From Streptomyces griseocarneus (GTDB lineage Bacteria; Actinomycetota; Actinomycetes; Streptomycetales; Streptomycetaceae), in assembly GCF_014655595.1 (NCBI RefSeq), contig NZ_BNBL01000010.1, positions 62,001-126,000 of the forward strand: a DNA stretch of 64,000 bases, read 5' to 3'. The notes under the pieces are model-generated. The model was not told the origin of the DNA. It ran no database searches and was given only the letters and a program-made list of their open reading frames with translations. Numbering within the stretch: position 1 is the stretch's first letter; each line of letters begins with the position of its first letter. Shown piece by piece: positions 1 through 10,164 of the stretch. A program made the position numbers and the translations under genes.

Positions 1-178
1 GTCCGGTGGGGCGGGTGAGCCTGCGTCACCCCGTACGGACCGTGCCGCGCACCGCCCCGTCGATCATGCGCACTACCGACCATGCGCAAAATGACCATGC
101 GGAATACAGCCCGGTGCACGGCAAACACGCCGGATGCGGTTAGCCTGTCGCTACCTTCCTGACGTGGTGGGGGTGCTC

Positions 179-1102
179 GTGCGTTTCTCCCGGTGGAGCC
201 GGGCCCGGTGGGTCCGGGCGCTGTTCGCGGGGTTGTATGTGGTCGCGCTCGCCGCGGCCGTGCCCCGAGGGGCCGGCGGACACGGCCGCGACGACGGCTG
301 GTCCAGCGAGGAGGCCCGGCGGTTCTGGGGCCCCGCGCGGATGTCCACGGCCACCGTGGACGACGACGCGGACGGCGACAAGGACGGCGCCCAGCGGATC
401 ACCGGCAGCGCCCGCCACTTCGACGGGATCCCCACGGTGGGGGTGCTCTTCTACGTCGGCGAGGACATGAGGGACCACCACTGCACCGCCAGCGTGGTGC
501 ACAGCCCCAAGGGCAATCTGATCGTCTCGGCCGGCCACTGCGGCTTCGGCGACGACGCCGCCTTCGTGCCGGACTACCGCCAGGGCGAGAGCAAGCAGCC
601 GTACGGGGTGTGGGCGGTGGACCGCTCCTTCGTCGACCCGCGGCGCGAGGACACCGGCGACGGCTCCGACCTCGACTTCGCCTTCGCCACCGTCAAGGCC
701 GACAGCCGGGGCCGCCAGCTCGAGCGCGTCACCGGCGCCAACCGCCTGGTCCGCACGCCCGGCTACGTCAACCGGGTCACCGTCATCGGCTACCCCAGCT
801 CCGAGAGCGACCCCGCCGACCGGGCCATCCGCTGCACGGCCATGACCGGCAGGCTGCCCGGCCACCGGCAGATGACGATGCGCTGCGACGGCTTCTACTC
901 CGGCACCTCGGGCAGCCCCTGGCTGGCCAACTACGACGAGAAGACGAGGACCGGCGACCTGATCGGCGTCCTGGGCGGCCTCAACGGCGGCGGCCCCGAC
1001 GGCGAGGAGAGCGACAAGGTCTCGTACAGCCCCATGAACGACGACGAGATCTTCCGGCTCTACGTGGACGCCATAAACGGGCGCGAGCCCCAGCGCGCCT
1101 GA
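179..1102 (+). CDS. Secreted trypsin-like serine protease
   Basis: Probable extracellular chymotrypsin-fold endopeptidase. The catalytic triad can be read in order: His in VSAGHC, Asp in DLDFAF, and Ser in SGTSGSPW, preceded by a Cys-containing stretch. The N-terminus has basic residues followed by a hydrophobic segment (ALFAGLYVVALAAAV), consistent with a signal peptide or membrane anchor. An acidic, Asp-rich pro-like segment lies between it and the catalytic domain. The frame opens at position 134. I prefer the GTG at 179 (GTG 173 is equally possible) because a G-rich ribosome-binding stretch lies just upstream and the signal peptide then begins close to the N-terminus. It stands alone on this strand and converges on the SanA-like gene. 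The substrate is unknown. The family is well supported; the start is less certain. Confidence 0.8.
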   Translation: MRFSRWSRARWVRALFAGLYVVALAAAVPRGAGGHGRDDGWSSEEARRFWGPARMSTATVDDDADGDKDGAQRITGSARHFDGIPTVGVLFYVGEDMRDHHCTASVVHSPKGNLIVSAGHCGFGDDAAFVPDYRQGESKQPYGVWAVDRSFVDPRREDTGDGSDLDFAFATVKADSRGRQLERVTGANRLVRTPGYVNRVTVIGYPSSESDPADRAIRCTAMTGRLPGHRQMTMRCDGFYSGTSGSPWLANYDEKTRTGDLIGVLGGLNGGGPDGEESDKVSYSPMNDDEIFRLYVDAINGREPQRA

Positions 1103-1125
1103 CGCGCCCGGGGCCCGCCCGCCTG

Positions 1126-1824
1126 CTACTTCCTCGCGCCGGCCAGCGCCCGCTCGACGCCCGGCTCGTGCGGGCCCAGGAACGCCGGGCTGGGCCGGAC
1201 CAGCGCGTCCAGCGCCGCCTTGCCCGCGGCGAAGACCTCGCGCGCACCGCCCGCGTACCAGGTGGCGTTGCGCGTGGCCTCCACCCCGACGCCGTACGAG
1301 TCGATGCCCGCGGCCTCGCACAGGGCCACCGCACGGCGTATGTGGAAGTCCTGGCTGATCAGGACCGCATGTTTCACGCCGAAGATCCGCTCGGCGCGGG
1401 CGCAGGAGTCCCACGTGTCGAAGCCGGCGAAGTCGCTGACGATCCGCTCGTCCGGCACGCCGTGCCGGATCAGATACGCGCGCATCGCGTCCGGCTCGTC
1501 GTAGTCGCTGCGGCTGTTGTCACCGGTCACCAGCACCACGCGCACCTTGCCGCCGCGGTAGAGCTCCGCCGCCGCGTCCAGGCGGTGCGCCAGATAAGGG
1601 GAGGGTTTGCCCTCCCACAGCCCCGCACCGAAGACCATCGCCACCGGCGCGGACGGCACCGCGCCGATGTCGCGCACCCGGGGCGTGCCCGAGACGTACA
1701 CCCACGTGGCGGGCAGCAGACCCAGCACACAGGCCGTCATGACGGCCCACACCAGGTGCCGTCTGCCGCTCGTGGTGGCGGGCAGCCGCAGGCGCGCCCT
1801 TCGCACCCGACCCGCGATATCCAT
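1126..1824 (-). CDS. SanA/YdcF-like DUF218 membrane protein
   Basis: A 232-residue protein with a basic N-terminus, one transmembrane helix (about residues 24-44) and a DUF218 domain. Recognisable family blocks are VFGAGLW near the domain start, then [20 protein letters not shown] and [12 protein letters not shown]218 proteins such as E. coli SanA and YdcF are envelope proteins of uncertain biochemistry; SanA loss raises vancomycin sensitivity at high temperature. The ATG is preceded by GGGGGAGG at good spacing. The gene converges on the protease and is transcribed away from dgt. The family is clear but the molecular role is unknown. Confidence 0.8.
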   Translation of the reverse strand: MDIAGRVRRARLRLPATTSGRRHLVWAVMTACVLGLLPATWVYVSGTPRVRDIGAVPSAPVAMVFGAGLWEGKPSPYLAHRLDAAAELYRGGKVRVVLVTGDNSRSDYDEPDAMRAYLIRHGVPDERIVSDFAGFDTWDSCARAERIFGVKHAVLISQDFHIRRAVALCEAAGIDSYGVGVEATRNATWYAGGAREVFAAGKAALDALVRPSPAFLGPHEPGVERALAGARK

Positions 1825-1927
1825 GAGACCTCCCCCGTTCGCGATGGGTCAACGCCGCGGACGTCCGGCTGGTTCCCGCCCCCCACGCGCATCGCTGCTG
1901 TCACACCCTGCGGCTACCGTCGGGGGT

Positions 1928-3268
1928 ATGAACGGCAGCACAGCGGGGACCGCGTCAGAGCACAACGGCATCGCAGGCTACGAGGAGCCGGACCTGGAGC
2001 GCTGGGCGCCCGAGCCCGACAAACGGCCCGGCCGCACCGCCTTCCAGCGCGACCGGGCGCGCGTGCTGCACTCCGCCTCGCTGCGCCGCCTGGCCGGAAA
2101 GACCCAGGTCGTCACGCCCGGCGTGAGCTCCCAGGCCTGGGACGCCAGCCCCCGCACCCGCCTGACCCATTCGCTGGAGTGCGCCCAGGTGGGCCGCGAG
2201 CTGGGGGCGGCGCTCGGCTGCGACCCCGACCTCGTCGAGACCGCCTGCCTGGCCCACGACCTCGGCCACCCGCCCTTCGGGCACAACGGCGAGCAGGCCC
2301 TCGACGAAGTCGCCGGGCCCTGCGGCGGCTTCGAGGGCAACGCCCAGTCGCTGCGCCTGCTCACCCGGCTCGAGCCCAAGCGCTTCGCGCCCGACCCGGC
2401 CACGGGCGAGCTGGTCAGCGTCGGCCTCAACCTCACCCGCGCCGCCCTGGACGCCGCGACCAAGTACCCGTGGCCCCGCGGCGGCCACCCCGCCGACCCG
2501 GCATCCCGCAAGTTCGGCGTCTACGCCGACGACGTCCCCGTCTTCCGGTGGCTGCGCCAGGGCGCCCCCGGCCACCGCCAGAGCTTCGAGGCACAGGTCA
2601 TGGACTGGGCCGACGACGTGGCCTACTCCGTGCACGACGTCGAGGACGGCCTGCACGCCGGCCACCTCGACCCGGCCGTCCTGCTCGCCGATCCCGAGCG
2701 CCGCGAGGTCTTCGCCGTCGCCGCCGGCCGCTACGCCCCGGGAGCCGACCCCGACGAGCTCGCCGAGGCCCTCGACCGCCTCCTCGAGCAGGAGTGGTGG
2801 CCGCACGGCTACGACGGCTCCGCGGTCGCCCAGGCCCGGCTCAAGGACGCCACAAGCCAGCTCATCGGCCGTTTCTGCCTCGCCGCCGAGGGGGCCACCC
2901 GGGCCGCCTGGGGGCCCGGCCGGCTCACCCGCTACCGCGCCGAGCTGGAGGTGCCGCGCGCCACGCGCCTGGAGTGCGCCGTCCTCAAGGCCGTCGCCGA
3001 CCGCTACGTCATGCAGCGCGAGGACCAGGAGAAGCTGCGCGCCGAACAGCGCGTGGTCATCGCCGAGCTCGGCGCCGCGCTGGCCGCCCGGGCCCCCGAG
3101 GGCCTCGACCCGCAGTTCCGCACGCTGTTCGCCGAGGCCGCCGACGACGCGGGGCGGATGCGCGCGGTGGTCGACCAGATCGCCGCGCTGACCGACGGCT
3201 CGGCCCGGAGCCTGCACGCCCGGCTCGTGGGGGCCCGCAGCGAACTGCCCACCGTGCCGCGGGAGTAA
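1928..3268 (+). CDS. dgt: Deoxyguanosinetriphosphate triphosphohydrolase (dGTPase family, HD domain)
   Basis: HD-superfamily hydrolase that cleaves dNTPs to deoxynucleoside plus triphosphate. The 446-residue length fits the long dGTPase-like class. Metal-ligand motifs are His81 (RLTHSLE), the His110-Asp111 pair ([16 protein letters not shown]) and a downstream Asp in [11 protein letters not shown]. The conserved N-terminal [18 protein letters not shown] block is present. The ATG at 1928 is chosen over in-frame codons further upstream because homology begins only after it. Dgt upstream of dnaG is a recurrent actinobacterial arrangement and suggests a link between dNTP pool control and priming. 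Here a flavoprotein gene lies between them. Confidence 0.9.
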   Translation: MNGSTAGTASEHNGIAGYEEPDLERWAPEPDKRPGRTAFQRDRARVLHSASLRRLAGKTQVVTPGVSSQAWDASPRTRLTHSLECAQVGRELGAALGCDPDLVETACLAHDLGHPPFGHNGEQALDEVAGPCGGFEGNAQSLRLLTRLEPKRFAPDPATGELVSVGLNLTRAALDAATKYPWPRGGHPADPASRKFGVYADDVPVFRWLRQGAPGHRQSFEAQVMDWADDVAYSVHDVEDGLHAGHLDPAVLLADPERREVFAVAAGRYAPGADPDELAEALDRLLEQEWWPHGYDGSAVAQARLKDATSQLIGRFCLAAEGATRAAWGPGRLTRYRAELEVPRATRLECAVLKAVADRYVMQREDQEKLRAEQRVVIAELGAALAARAPEGLDPQFRTLFAEAADDAGRMRAVVDQIAALTDGSARSLHARLVGARSELPTVPRE

Positions 3269-3425
3269 CCCCGTACGGCCCTTGCGGGCCGCACCCGGCC
3301 CGGGGTAGTCCCTCTACCGGCGCCACGCGGGGTGCGGGACTCTCGGCAGTGGCTCTTTCCGTCCGGGGACGACAACCGCGGACACGCCGGCGACCGGTGT
3401 GCCGCGCGCAGCGAGGAGGCAGCAA

Positions 3426-4691
3426 GTGGTGGACGCGAACCAGACGTTCGTCATCGTCGGAGGGGGCCTGGCCGGAGCGAAGGCGGCCGAGACCCTCCGG
3501 TCCGAGGGCTTCACCGGCCGGGTGATCCTCATCTGCGACGAACGCGAGCATCCGTACGAGCGCCCGCCGCTCTCCAAGGGCTACCTGACGGGCCGCGACG
3601 CCCGCGACAGCGTCTTCGTCCACACCCCCGACTGGTACGCCAAGGCCGACGTCGAGCTCCACCTCGGCCAGCCCGCCGTGCACCTCGACCGGGCGGCGAG
3701 GACCGTGCGCCTGGGCGACGGCACCGTCGTCCACTACGACAAGCTGCTGCTGGCCACCGGCTCCGAGCCCCGCCGCCTCGACATCCCCGGCACCGGCCTG
3801 GCGGGCGTCCACCACCTGCGCCGCCTCGCGCACGCCGAACGGCTGCGCGGCGTGCTGTCCTCCCTCGGCCGCGACAACGGCCACCTCGTCATCGCCGGCG
3901 CGGGCTGGATCGGCCTGGAGGTGGCCGCCGCCGCCCGCCACTACGGCGCCGAGGTGACCGTCGTCGAGCCCGAGCCCACCCCGCTGCACACCGTCCTGGG
4001 CCCCGAGCTGGGCCAGCTCTTCACCGACCTGCACAGCGAGCGCGGCGTCCGCTTCCACTTCGGCGCCCGCCTCACCGAGATCGCCGGCCACGACGGCATG
4101 GTCCTGGCCGCCCGCACCGACGACGGCGAGGAGCACCCCGCCCACGACGTCCTCGCCGCGATCGGCGCCGCCCCGCGCACCGCCCTGGCCGAGGCCGCCG
4201 GCCTGGCCCTCGTCGACCGCGCCGACGGCGGCGGCATCGCCGTCGACGCCTCGCTGCGCACCAGCGACCCCGACATCTACGCCGCCGGCGACGTCGCGGC
4301 CGCCGAGCACCCCTGGCTCGGCACCCGCCTGCGCGTCGAGCACTGGGCCAACGCGCTCCACGAGGGCCCGGCCGCCGCCCGCGCCATGCTGGGCCGGGAG
4401 GTCTCCTACGACCGGGTGCCCTACTTCTTCTCCGACCAGTACGACCTGGGCATGGAGTACTCGGGCTACGCGCCGCCCGGCTCGTACGACCAGGTGGTGT
4501 GCCGGGGGGACGTGGGCAAGCGCGAGTTCGTCGCCTTCTGGCTGTCCGAGGGCCGCGTGCTCGCCGGGATGAACGTCAACGTGTGGGACGTCACCGCGGA
4601 CATCCAGCGGCTCATCCGCGCCGGCGCCCGCCCCGACCCGGAGGCCCTGGCCGACCCGTCCGTCCCGCTGACCGCGCTGGCGGCGGGGTGA
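3426..4691 (+). CDS. NAD(P)/FAD-dependent oxidoreductase, ferredoxin-reductase type
   Basis: A 421-residue flavoprotein with two Rossmann dinucleotide motifs: FAD-binding VIVGGGLAGAKAAETL at the N-terminus, and the NAD(P)-binding VIAGAGWIGLEVAA about 150 residues later. It also has the FAD-contacting YAAGDVA block and a C-terminal reductase domain of the type found in rubredoxin, putidaredoxin or rhodocoxin reductases. These enzymes pass electrons from NAD(P)H to a ferredoxin, often for a cytochrome P450, but no ferredoxin or P450 gene is nearby. GTG 3426 is chosen for the GAGGAGG six bases upstream; GTG 3429 is also possible. The electron acceptor is unknown. Confidence 0.85.
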   Translation: MVDANQTFVIVGGGLAGAKAAETLRSEGFTGRVILICDEREHPYERPPLSKGYLTGRDARDSVFVHTPDWYAKADVELHLGQPAVHLDRAARTVRLGDGTVVHYDKLLLATGSEPRRLDIPGTGLAGVHHLRRLAHAERLRGVLSSLGRDNGHLVIAGAGWIGLEVAAAARHYGAEVTVVEPEPTPLHTVLGPELGQLFTDLHSERGVRFHFGARLTEIAGHDGMVLAARTDDGEEHPAHDVLAAIGAAPRTALAEAAGLALVDRADGGGIAVDASLRTSDPDIYAAGDVAAAEHPWLGTRLRVEHWANALHEGPAAARAMLGREVSYDRVPYFFSDQYDLGMEYSGYAPPGSYDQVVCRGDVGKREFVAFWLSEGRVLAGMNVNVWDVTADIQRLIRAGARPDPEALADPSVPLTALAAG

Positions 4692-4780
4692 GCGCGATCC
4701 ACACCGCGCTGGTGCCCGTCGCGGAGGCCGGGGAGGGCGCGGGGGACGGGAGTGTCGGTGGGCCACCGTAGAATTCACGC

Positions 4781-6694
4781 GTGGCAGGCAGGATCAACGA
4801 TGACGACGTGAAGGCGGTCCGGGACGCGGTCCCGATCGACGCCGTCGTGTCCGAGTACCTCCAGCTGCGCAACGCCGGCGGCGGCAACCTCAAGGGCCTG
4901 TGCCCCTTCCACGACGAGAAGTCCCCGTCCTTCCAGGTCAGCCCCGCCAAGGGGCTCTTCTACTGCTTCGGCTGCCAGGAGGGCGGGGACACCGTCGACT
5001 TCATCATGAAGATCGACCACCTCTCCTTCGCCGAGACCATCGAGCGCCTCGCCTCCCAGGCCGGCATCACGCTGCGCTACGAGGAGGGCGGCTACACCCC
5101 CGGCCGCCAGCAGGGCGAGCGCATCCGCCTGGTCGAGGCCCACAAGATCGCCGCGAAGTTCTACGCCGACCAGCTCTCGAGCCCCGAGGCCGAGATCGGC
5201 CGGAAGTTCCTCGCGAGCCGCGGCTTCGACCAGGCCGCCGCCGAGCACTTCGGCGTCGGCTACAGCCCCGCCGGCTGGGACCACCTCACCCGCTTCCTGC
5301 GCGGCAAGGGCTTCAGCGACAAGGAGCTGCTGCTGTCGGGCCTCGCCCAGGACAGCCGCAGCGGCAAGCCCATCGACCGCTTCCGCGGCCGCCTGATGTG
5401 GCCCATCCGCGACATCACCGGAGAGGTCATCGGCTTCGGCGCCCGCAAGCTGCGCGACGACGACAACGGCCCGAAGTACCTCAACACCCCCGAGACGGCG
5501 ATCTACAAGAAGTCGCACGTCCTCTACGGCATCGACCTCGCCAAGAAGGACATCGCCAAGACCAACCGCGCGGTGGTCGTCGAGGGCTACACCGACGTCA
5601 TGGCCTGCCACCTGGCCGGCGTCACCACCGCCATCGCCACCTGCGGCACCGCCTTCGCCGGCGACCACATCAAGATCCTGCGCCGGCTGCTGATGGACAA
5701 CGCCGCCTCCGAGGTCGTCTTCACCTTCGACGGCGACGCCGCCGGCCAGAAGGCCGCCCTGCGCGCCTTCGAGGACGACCAGAAGTTCGCCGCCGAGACC
5801 TCCATCGCCATCACCCCCGGCGGCATGGACCCCTGCGAGCTGCGCCTGGCCGAGGGCGACGCCGCCGTGGCGGCCCTCGTCGACGCCCGTACGCCGCTGT
5901 TCGCCTTCGCCATCCGCCAGGTCGTCGCCCGGCACAACCTCGACACCGCCGAGGGCCGCGCCGCGGCCCTCGAGGCCGCGGCCCCCATCGTGGCCAACAT
6001 CAAGAACGGCGCCATCCAGCACGAGTACGCCGTGCAGCTCGCCGGCATGCTCGGCATCCTCGACACCCAGTTCGTCGTCCGCCGCGTGGGGCAGCTGGCC
6101 CGCTGGGCCCGCGAGCGCGGCCAGCGGCCGGACCAGGCACGCTCCCCGCAGCGCACGGCGGCCGCCGCCGTCCAGGCCGCCCCGGCGCAGGCCCGGCCCG
6201 GACCCGCGCTCAACCTCCGCAGCCCCGCCCAGCTCACCGAGCGCGAGCTGCTCAAGCTCGCCCTGCAGCACCCCCAGCTGGTCGCCCCCGCCTTCGACGC
6301 CTACGGCGAGGACGAGTTCACCGCCGCCCCCTACGTGCTCGTACGCCGCGCCATCGAGCAGGCCGGCGGCGTCACCCAGGCCGTCGCCCAGGCCGACTCC
6401 GGCTACCTCGCCAAGGTCCGCGACGCCGCCCCCGACGACACCGTCCGCTCGCTGGTCACCGAGCTCGCCGTCGAGGCCGTCCGCGCCAAGAACGTGGACG
6501 AGGCCTACGCCGGGATGCAGCTGGTCCAGGTCCGGCTGCGCGCGGTGGAACGCCGCGTCAAGGACGTCCAGGCGAGCATGGTGCGCCTGGGCAGCCAGGC
6601 CGACCCCGACCACCTGGCGGCCGTGGCCAACGAGCTGTGGGTGCTGGAGCAGTACGGGCGTGCCCTGAAGGACCGCGGCGCGGCCGCGCTGTAA
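4781..6694 (+). CDS. dnaG: DNA primase
   Basis: Makes RNA primers for replication. The N-terminal CHC2 zinc-binding domain is visible with ligands Cys41, His44, Cys62 and Cys65 (CPFHDEKSPSF, then FYCFGC). The catalytic core follows, with the TOPRIM motifs VVEGYTDVMA (Glu) and FDGDAAGQKAA (DxD). A basic, Ala/Pro/Gln-rich linker leads to a C-terminal helicase-binding helical domain. The length of 637 residues is normal for Streptomyces. It starts at GTG 4781. Placement between dgt and a primary-type sigma factor recalls the macromolecular-synthesis operon logic, though a separate promoter for the sigma gene is likely in the 245-bp gap. Confidence 0.97.
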   Translation: MAGRINDDDVKAVRDAVPIDAVVSEYLQLRNAGGGNLKGLCPFHDEKSPSFQVSPAKGLFYCFGCQEGGDTVDFIMKIDHLSFAETIERLASQAGITLRYEEGGYTPGRQQGERIRLVEAHKIAAKFYADQLSSPEAEIGRKFLASRGFDQAAAEHFGVGYSPAGWDHLTRFLRGKGFSDKELLLSGLAQDSRSGKPIDRFRGRLMWPIRDITGEVIGFGARKLRDDDNGPKYLNTPETAIYKKSHVLYGIDLAKKDIAKTNRAVVVEGYTDVMACHLAGVTTAIATCGTAFAGDHIKILRRLLMDNAASEVVFTFDGDAAGQKAALRAFEDDQKFAAETSIAITPGGMDPCELRLAEGDAAVAALVDARTPLFAFAIRQVVARHNLDTAEGRAAALEAAAPIVANIKNGAIQHEYAVQLAGMLGILDTQFVVRRVGQLARWARERGQRPDQARSPQRTAAAAVQAAPAQARPGPALNLRSPAQLTERELLKLALQHPQLVAPAFDAYGEDEFTAAPYVLVRRAIEQAGGVTQAVAQADSGYLAKVRDAAPDDTVRSLVTELAVEAVRAKNVDEAYAGMQLVQVRLRAVERRVKDVQASMVRLGSQADPDHLAAVANELWVLEQYGRALKDRGAAAL

Positions 6695-6939
6695 CCGCCC
6701 GGTCACCGTCCGGGCTCAGAAAGTGCCCGCACGCCCCTCGTGGCGGGCCCGCGTCGTGCCCCACACTGGTGGGCGGTGCCCGCTTCCTCGGAGCGCGGCG
6801 GTCCGGCCGGCCGGACCCGGACCCCTCCGCGACTCGCGCGGGATCCCCGGCACGGGAGGCGGCCGAGCCGCCGTAGCGCTTCGAATGCTCCGCCGCATGT
6901 TCTGCCGCCTCAGCAGCGATCACCCTGGAGGTCGCCCCC

Positions 6940-8043
6940 GTGCAGACCCGGACCCCGACCCTGCCTCAGGCCCAGGCCGATCCGGCACCGACCGTGCCGC
7001 AGCAGGCCGAGCCGCCCGCGTCCGAGACCCTGGCCCCCGCCGAGGAGCCGGCCCCGGATCGGGCCCCCGGACCCGACCGGGACACCGCTCCCGGCCCCGC
7101 CCCGGACCGGGCCGCGCGGGCCGACACCAGCGGGCCGTCCTCCGACCTCTTCCGCCAGTACCTCCGCGAGATCGGCCGCATCCCGCTGCTGTCGGCCGCG
7201 GAGGAGGTGGAGCTGGCCCGCCGCGTCGAAGCGGGCCTGTTCGCCGAGGAGAAGCTGAGCACCACTCCCGACCTCGACACCCAGCTCGCCCTCGACCTCG
7301 ACCGCCTGGTGGTCCTCGGCCGGATGGCCAAGCGCCGCCTGATCGAGGCCAACCTGCGGCTCGTCGTCTCCGTCGCCAAGCGCTACATCGGCCGCGGCCT
7401 GACCATGCTCGACCTCGTCCAGGAGGGAAACCTGGGCCTGATCAGGGCGGTCGAGAAGTTCGACTACGCCCGGGGCTACAAGTTCTCCACCTACGCGACC
7501 TGGTGGATCCGCCAGGCCATGTCCCGGGCGCTGGCCGACCAGGCCCGCACGATCCGCGTCCCCGTGCACGTCGTGGAGCTGATCAACCGCGTGGTGCGGG
7601 TGCAGCGGCGCATGCTGCAGGAGCGGGGCTACGAACCCACCCCCGAGGAGGTCGCCGCCCAGCTCGACCTCTCGGGTGAACGGGTCAGCGAGGTGCTGCG
7701 CCTGGCCCAGGAACCGGTGTCGCTGCACGCCCCCGTGGGCGAGGAGGACGACGTCGCGCTCGGCGACCTCATCGAGGACGGCGACGCCACCTCCCCCGTG
7801 GAATCGGCCGCCTTCCTGCTGCTGCGCGAACACCTCGAGGCCGTGCTCTCCACGCTCGGCGAGCGCGAGCGCAAGGTCGTCCAGCTGCGCTACGGCCTGG
7901 CCGACGGCCGGCCGCGGACGCTGGAGGAGATCGGGCGGATCTTCGGGGTCACCCGCGAGCGCATCCGCCAGATCGAGTCCAAGACCCTCAACAAACTGCG
8001 CGACCACGCCTTCGCCGACCAGCTGCGCGGCTACCTGGACTGA
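6940..8043 (+). CDS. hrdA: RNA polymerase sigma-70 factor, HrdA-like
   Basis: Group 2 (primary-like) sigma factor of 367 residues. After a Pro/Ala-rich, low-complexity N-terminal tail of about 65 residues come region 1.2 ([15 protein letters not shown]), region 2 ([44 protein letters not shown]), region 3 and region 4 with its helix-turn-helix ([19 protein letters not shown]). The GTG start has GGAGG upstream. Streptomyces carry four Hrd sigmas; HrdB is essential and much longer at the N-terminus, so this is not HrdB. HrdA is preferred over HrdC or HrdD because hrdA lies beside dnaG in S. coelicolor (recalled, not checked). Confidence 0.82.
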   Translation: MQTRTPTLPQAQADPAPTVPQQAEPPASETLAPAEEPAPDRAPGPDRDTAPGPAPDRAARADTSGPSSDLFRQYLREIGRIPLLSAAEEVELARRVEAGLFAEEKLSTTPDLDTQLALDLDRLVVLGRMAKRRLIEANLRLVVSVAKRYIGRGLTMLDLVQEGNLGLIRAVEKFDYARGYKFSTYATWWIRQAMSRALADQARTIRVPVHVVELINRVVRVQRRMLQERGYEPTPEEVAAQLDLSGERVSEVLRLAQEPVSLHAPVGEEDDVALGDLIEDGDATSPVESAAFLLLREHLEAVLSTLGERERKVVQLRYGLADGRPRTLEEIGRIFGVTRERIRQIESKTLNKLRDHAFADQLRGYLD

Positions 8044-8084
8044 CCCGGCCGCCCGGGCCGCTACGTGCCCCGGCCGACGGCGCG

Positions 8085-9521
8085 CTAGACGGCGTCGAAG
8101 GCCCCCGGGTGGGTCTGCTCGCGCACGGCCGCGTACTGCTGGCGCACCGCCTGCCCCACCGGCATTTCGTCCGCGCCCGGCTCGAAGACCTGGCTGGCGG
8201 CCGAGGGCCACAGCGGGGGCTGCTGCGGGGACAGCACGCCCTGCTGCACTCCCAGCGCCCAGGCGGCCTGCCGGGCCGCGCCCAGCGCCGCGTAGTCCGC
8301 CGGCTGCGGCACGACGACCTGCACGCCGAACAGCGACGGCGCGATCGCCTGCACGGCCGGCAGCTCCGCCGCCGCGCCCAGCAGGAAGACCCGGCGCACC
8401 TCGACGCCGCGCCCGCGCAGCACGTCCAGCGCGTCCGTGAGCCCGCACAGCATGCCCTCGAAGGCCGCCCGCGCCAGGTGCTCGCGCTTCATGCTCTCCC
8501 GGCGCAGGCCGGTCAGCGTGCCGGCCGTGTGCGGCAGGTGCGGGGTCCGCTCGCCCTCCAGGTACGGAAGCAGCACCATGCCGTACGAGCCGGGCGAGGA
8601 CATCATGGCCAGCTCGGAGAGGCCGTGCAGGTCCGTGCCGAGGAGCTCGGCGGTGCCGCGCAGGACGCGCACGGCGTTGAGGGTGTGCACCACGGGCAGG
8701 TGCATGCCGGTCGCGTCGGCGAAGGAGGTGATGGTGCCGGTGGAGTCCGCCAGCGCGGAGTGGTGCACGGCGAAGACCGAGCCGGAGGCGCCCAGCGAGA
8801 CCACCGCGTCGCCCAGGCCCACGCCCAGGCCGAAGGCCGCCGCCATCGTCTCGCCCGTGCCCGCCGAGATCAGCAGCCCCTCGGGGGTGTGACCGGCCGG
8901 CTCGGCGGGGGCCAGCACGTCCGGCAGCGCCGCCTGCCGGCCCAGCGCCAGCTCCACCAGGTCCGGCCGCCAGCTGCCGGTCGCGGCCGACCAGAAACCC
9001 GTGCCGGAGGCGTCACCGCGGTCCGTCGTACGGCGCAGCGGGCGGCCCAGCAGCTGCCAGACCAGCCAGTCGTGCGGCTGCAGCACCGCCGCCACGCGCG
9101 CGGCGGACTCGGGTTCGTTGCGGGCCAGCCAGCGCAGCTTGGCCACCGCCTGCGCCGCCTGCGGCACCGTCCCGACGGCCTCGGCCCACGCGGCCCGGCC
9201 GCCCAGCGCGTCGGCCAGGTCGGCGGCCGCCGCCTGGACGCGCTTGTCGTTGCCGAGCAGGGCGGGGCGCACGAGCACGCCGCCGGCGTCGAGCGTGAGG
9301 AGTCCGTGCTGCTGGGCGGAGACGCCGATGGCCTGGACGCCCTCCAGCAGCCCGCCCGTGGCCGCGTCGCCCAGCGACATCAGCCACGCCTGGGGATCGC
9401 CTTCCGGGACCGACGTGGGGTGGGGTGCGTACCCCTGCCGGAGCACAGTGCCCGTGTCCGCGTCACAGACGACGATGCGCGTGCTCTCCGAAGAACTGTC
9501 CAACCCGGCGACTATGCCCAT
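8085..9521 (-). CDS. xylB: FGGY-family carbohydrate kinase, xylulokinase-like
   Basis: Phosphorylates a sugar, most likely D-xylulose, entering the pentose phosphate pathway. The 478-residue protein opens with the ATPase phosphate-1 motif GLDSSSESTRI. It continues with SAQQHGLLTLD, where the QQHG motif is typical of xylulokinases, then GRGDASGTGFW-like (TDRGDASGTGFW), and the late adenosine-binding block VFLLGAAAELPAVQ. No xylA or sugar transporter is adjacent, so the physiological substrate could be another ketose. It runs in the same direction as the small downstream membrane-protein gene and converges on hrdA. Confidence 0.78.
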   Translation of the reverse strand: MGIVAGLDSSSESTRIVVCDADTGTVLRQGYAPHPTSVPEGDPQAWLMSLGDAATGGLLEGVQAIGVSAQQHGLLTLDAGGVLVRPALLGNDKRVQAAAADLADALGGRAAWAEAVGTVPQAAQAVAKLRWLARNEPESAARVAAVLQPHDWLVWQLLGRPLRRTTDRGDASGTGFWSAATGSWRPDLVELALGRQAALPDVLAPAEPAGHTPEGLLISAGTGETMAAAFGLGVGLGDAVVSLGASGSVFAVHHSALADSTGTITSFADATGMHLPVVHTLNAVRVLRGTAELLGTDLHGLSELAMMSSPGSYGMVLLPYLEGERTPHLPHTAGTLTGLRRESMKREHLARAAFEGMLCGLTDALDVLRGRGVEVRRVFLLGAAAELPAVQAIAPSLFGVQVVVPQPADYAALGAARQAAWALGVQQGVLSPQQPPLWPSAASQVFEPGADEMPVGQAVRQQYAAVREQTHPGAFDAV

Positions 9522-9563
9522 GCCGAGATGATGCCAAACACCCGGCCCCGACGGGGCATCCGG

Positions 9564-9851
9564 TTACGTGTTGCTCGTGCCCCAGTCGTCCTCGTCGCCG
9601 GCGCGCTGCTCGCGCAGGGAACGGATCCGGCCTGCCACCGAGCCCGGCAGCCGGTCCCCGATCCGGTCGGCGGCCCTGGTCGCGAGGGCCCGGCCGTTCA
9701 CGGCGGCGGTCTCGACGCTGTTGCGCACGGCGGGATTCTGCGCGACCCGCTGCGCCCCCTTGCGCAGCGCCTCGTACCGCTCGCGCCCGGCGCGCGCGCC
9801 GAGCACGTAGCCGACAGCCACGCCGGTGATGAACGTCAGCCGGTAGCGCAT
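9564..9851 (-). CDS. Small YtxH-like membrane-associated protein
   Basis: A 95-residue protein. Its N-terminal hydrophobic segment MRYRLTFITGVAVGYVLGAR ends in a GARAGRERYE block, seen in many actinobacterial small proteins of the YtxH/apolipoprotein-like kind. The remainder is amphipathic and charged (Arg/Ala-rich) and predicted helical, ending acidic. The ATG at 9851 is chosen over a longer frame because GGAAGG lies just upstream and the hydrophobic segment then starts at residue 1. The function is unknown. It is separated from the kinase start by about 40 bases and shares its direction. Confidence 0.65.
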   Translation of the reverse strand: MRYRLTFITGVAVGYVLGARAGRERYEALRKGAQRVAQNPAVRNSVETAAVNGRALATRAADRIGDRLPGSVAGRIRSLREQRAGDEDDWGTSNT

Positions 9852-9986
9852 GGCGCCCCTTCCTTCCGCTTCCCTCGGACTCTTCCGGACTCTTCCCGGG
9901 TCTGCGAGGGCTTCCGCCCCGGACCCGCCGTGCCCGCCGCCTACCCGGCCGGACCGATGGTCACTCCCGGTGCCGGGGGATACCGA

Positions 9987-10018
9987 TTGGCGGAGCACCC
10001 CCCTGCTTGCGCTAATCT
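9987..10018 (+). promoter_or_regulatory. Candidate promoter for the tRNA-Asn pair
   Basis: TTGGCG at 9987-9992 and a TA-rich GCTAATCT at 10011-10018 are spaced roughly like a sigma-70 promoter (18-20 bp). They sit about 70 bp before the first tRNA-Asn. It is the only A/T-containing promoter-like pair in the 235-bp gap between the small membrane-protein start and the tRNA. Support is by position and weak consensus only. Confidence 0.35.
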
Positions 10019-10086
10019 ATGTCTCGCAGCGAGCGCCCGCCGCCCGGGAGACCGGTTCGGAGGTGCATTCGAGGCACACGCGACAT

Positions 10087-10159
10087 TCCCCTGTAGCTCA
10101 ATTGGCAGAGCAGCCGACTGTTAATCGGCAGGTTACTGGTTCGAGTCCAGTCGGGGGAG
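10087..10159 (+). tRNA. tRNA-Asn (GTT), copy 1
   Basis: The cloverleaf folds by eye. The acceptor arm TCCCCTG (10087-10093) pairs with CGGGGGA (10152-10158), including one T-G pair. The D-arm is GTAGCTCAATTGGCAGAGC, the anticodon stem-loop has GTT in the loop CTGTTAA, and the T-arm is CTGGTTCGAGTCCAG. The discriminator is G. CCA is not encoded. The second identical copy follows five bases later. Confidence 0.97.
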
Positions 10160-10164
10160 CGCGG

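Noticed and set aside
193-3525. Very long Arg-rich open frames opposite or out of phase with real genes
   Set aside because: They cross several genes, are Arg/Gly/Pro-rich without domains, and reflect the third-position G/C bias of Streptomyces genes.
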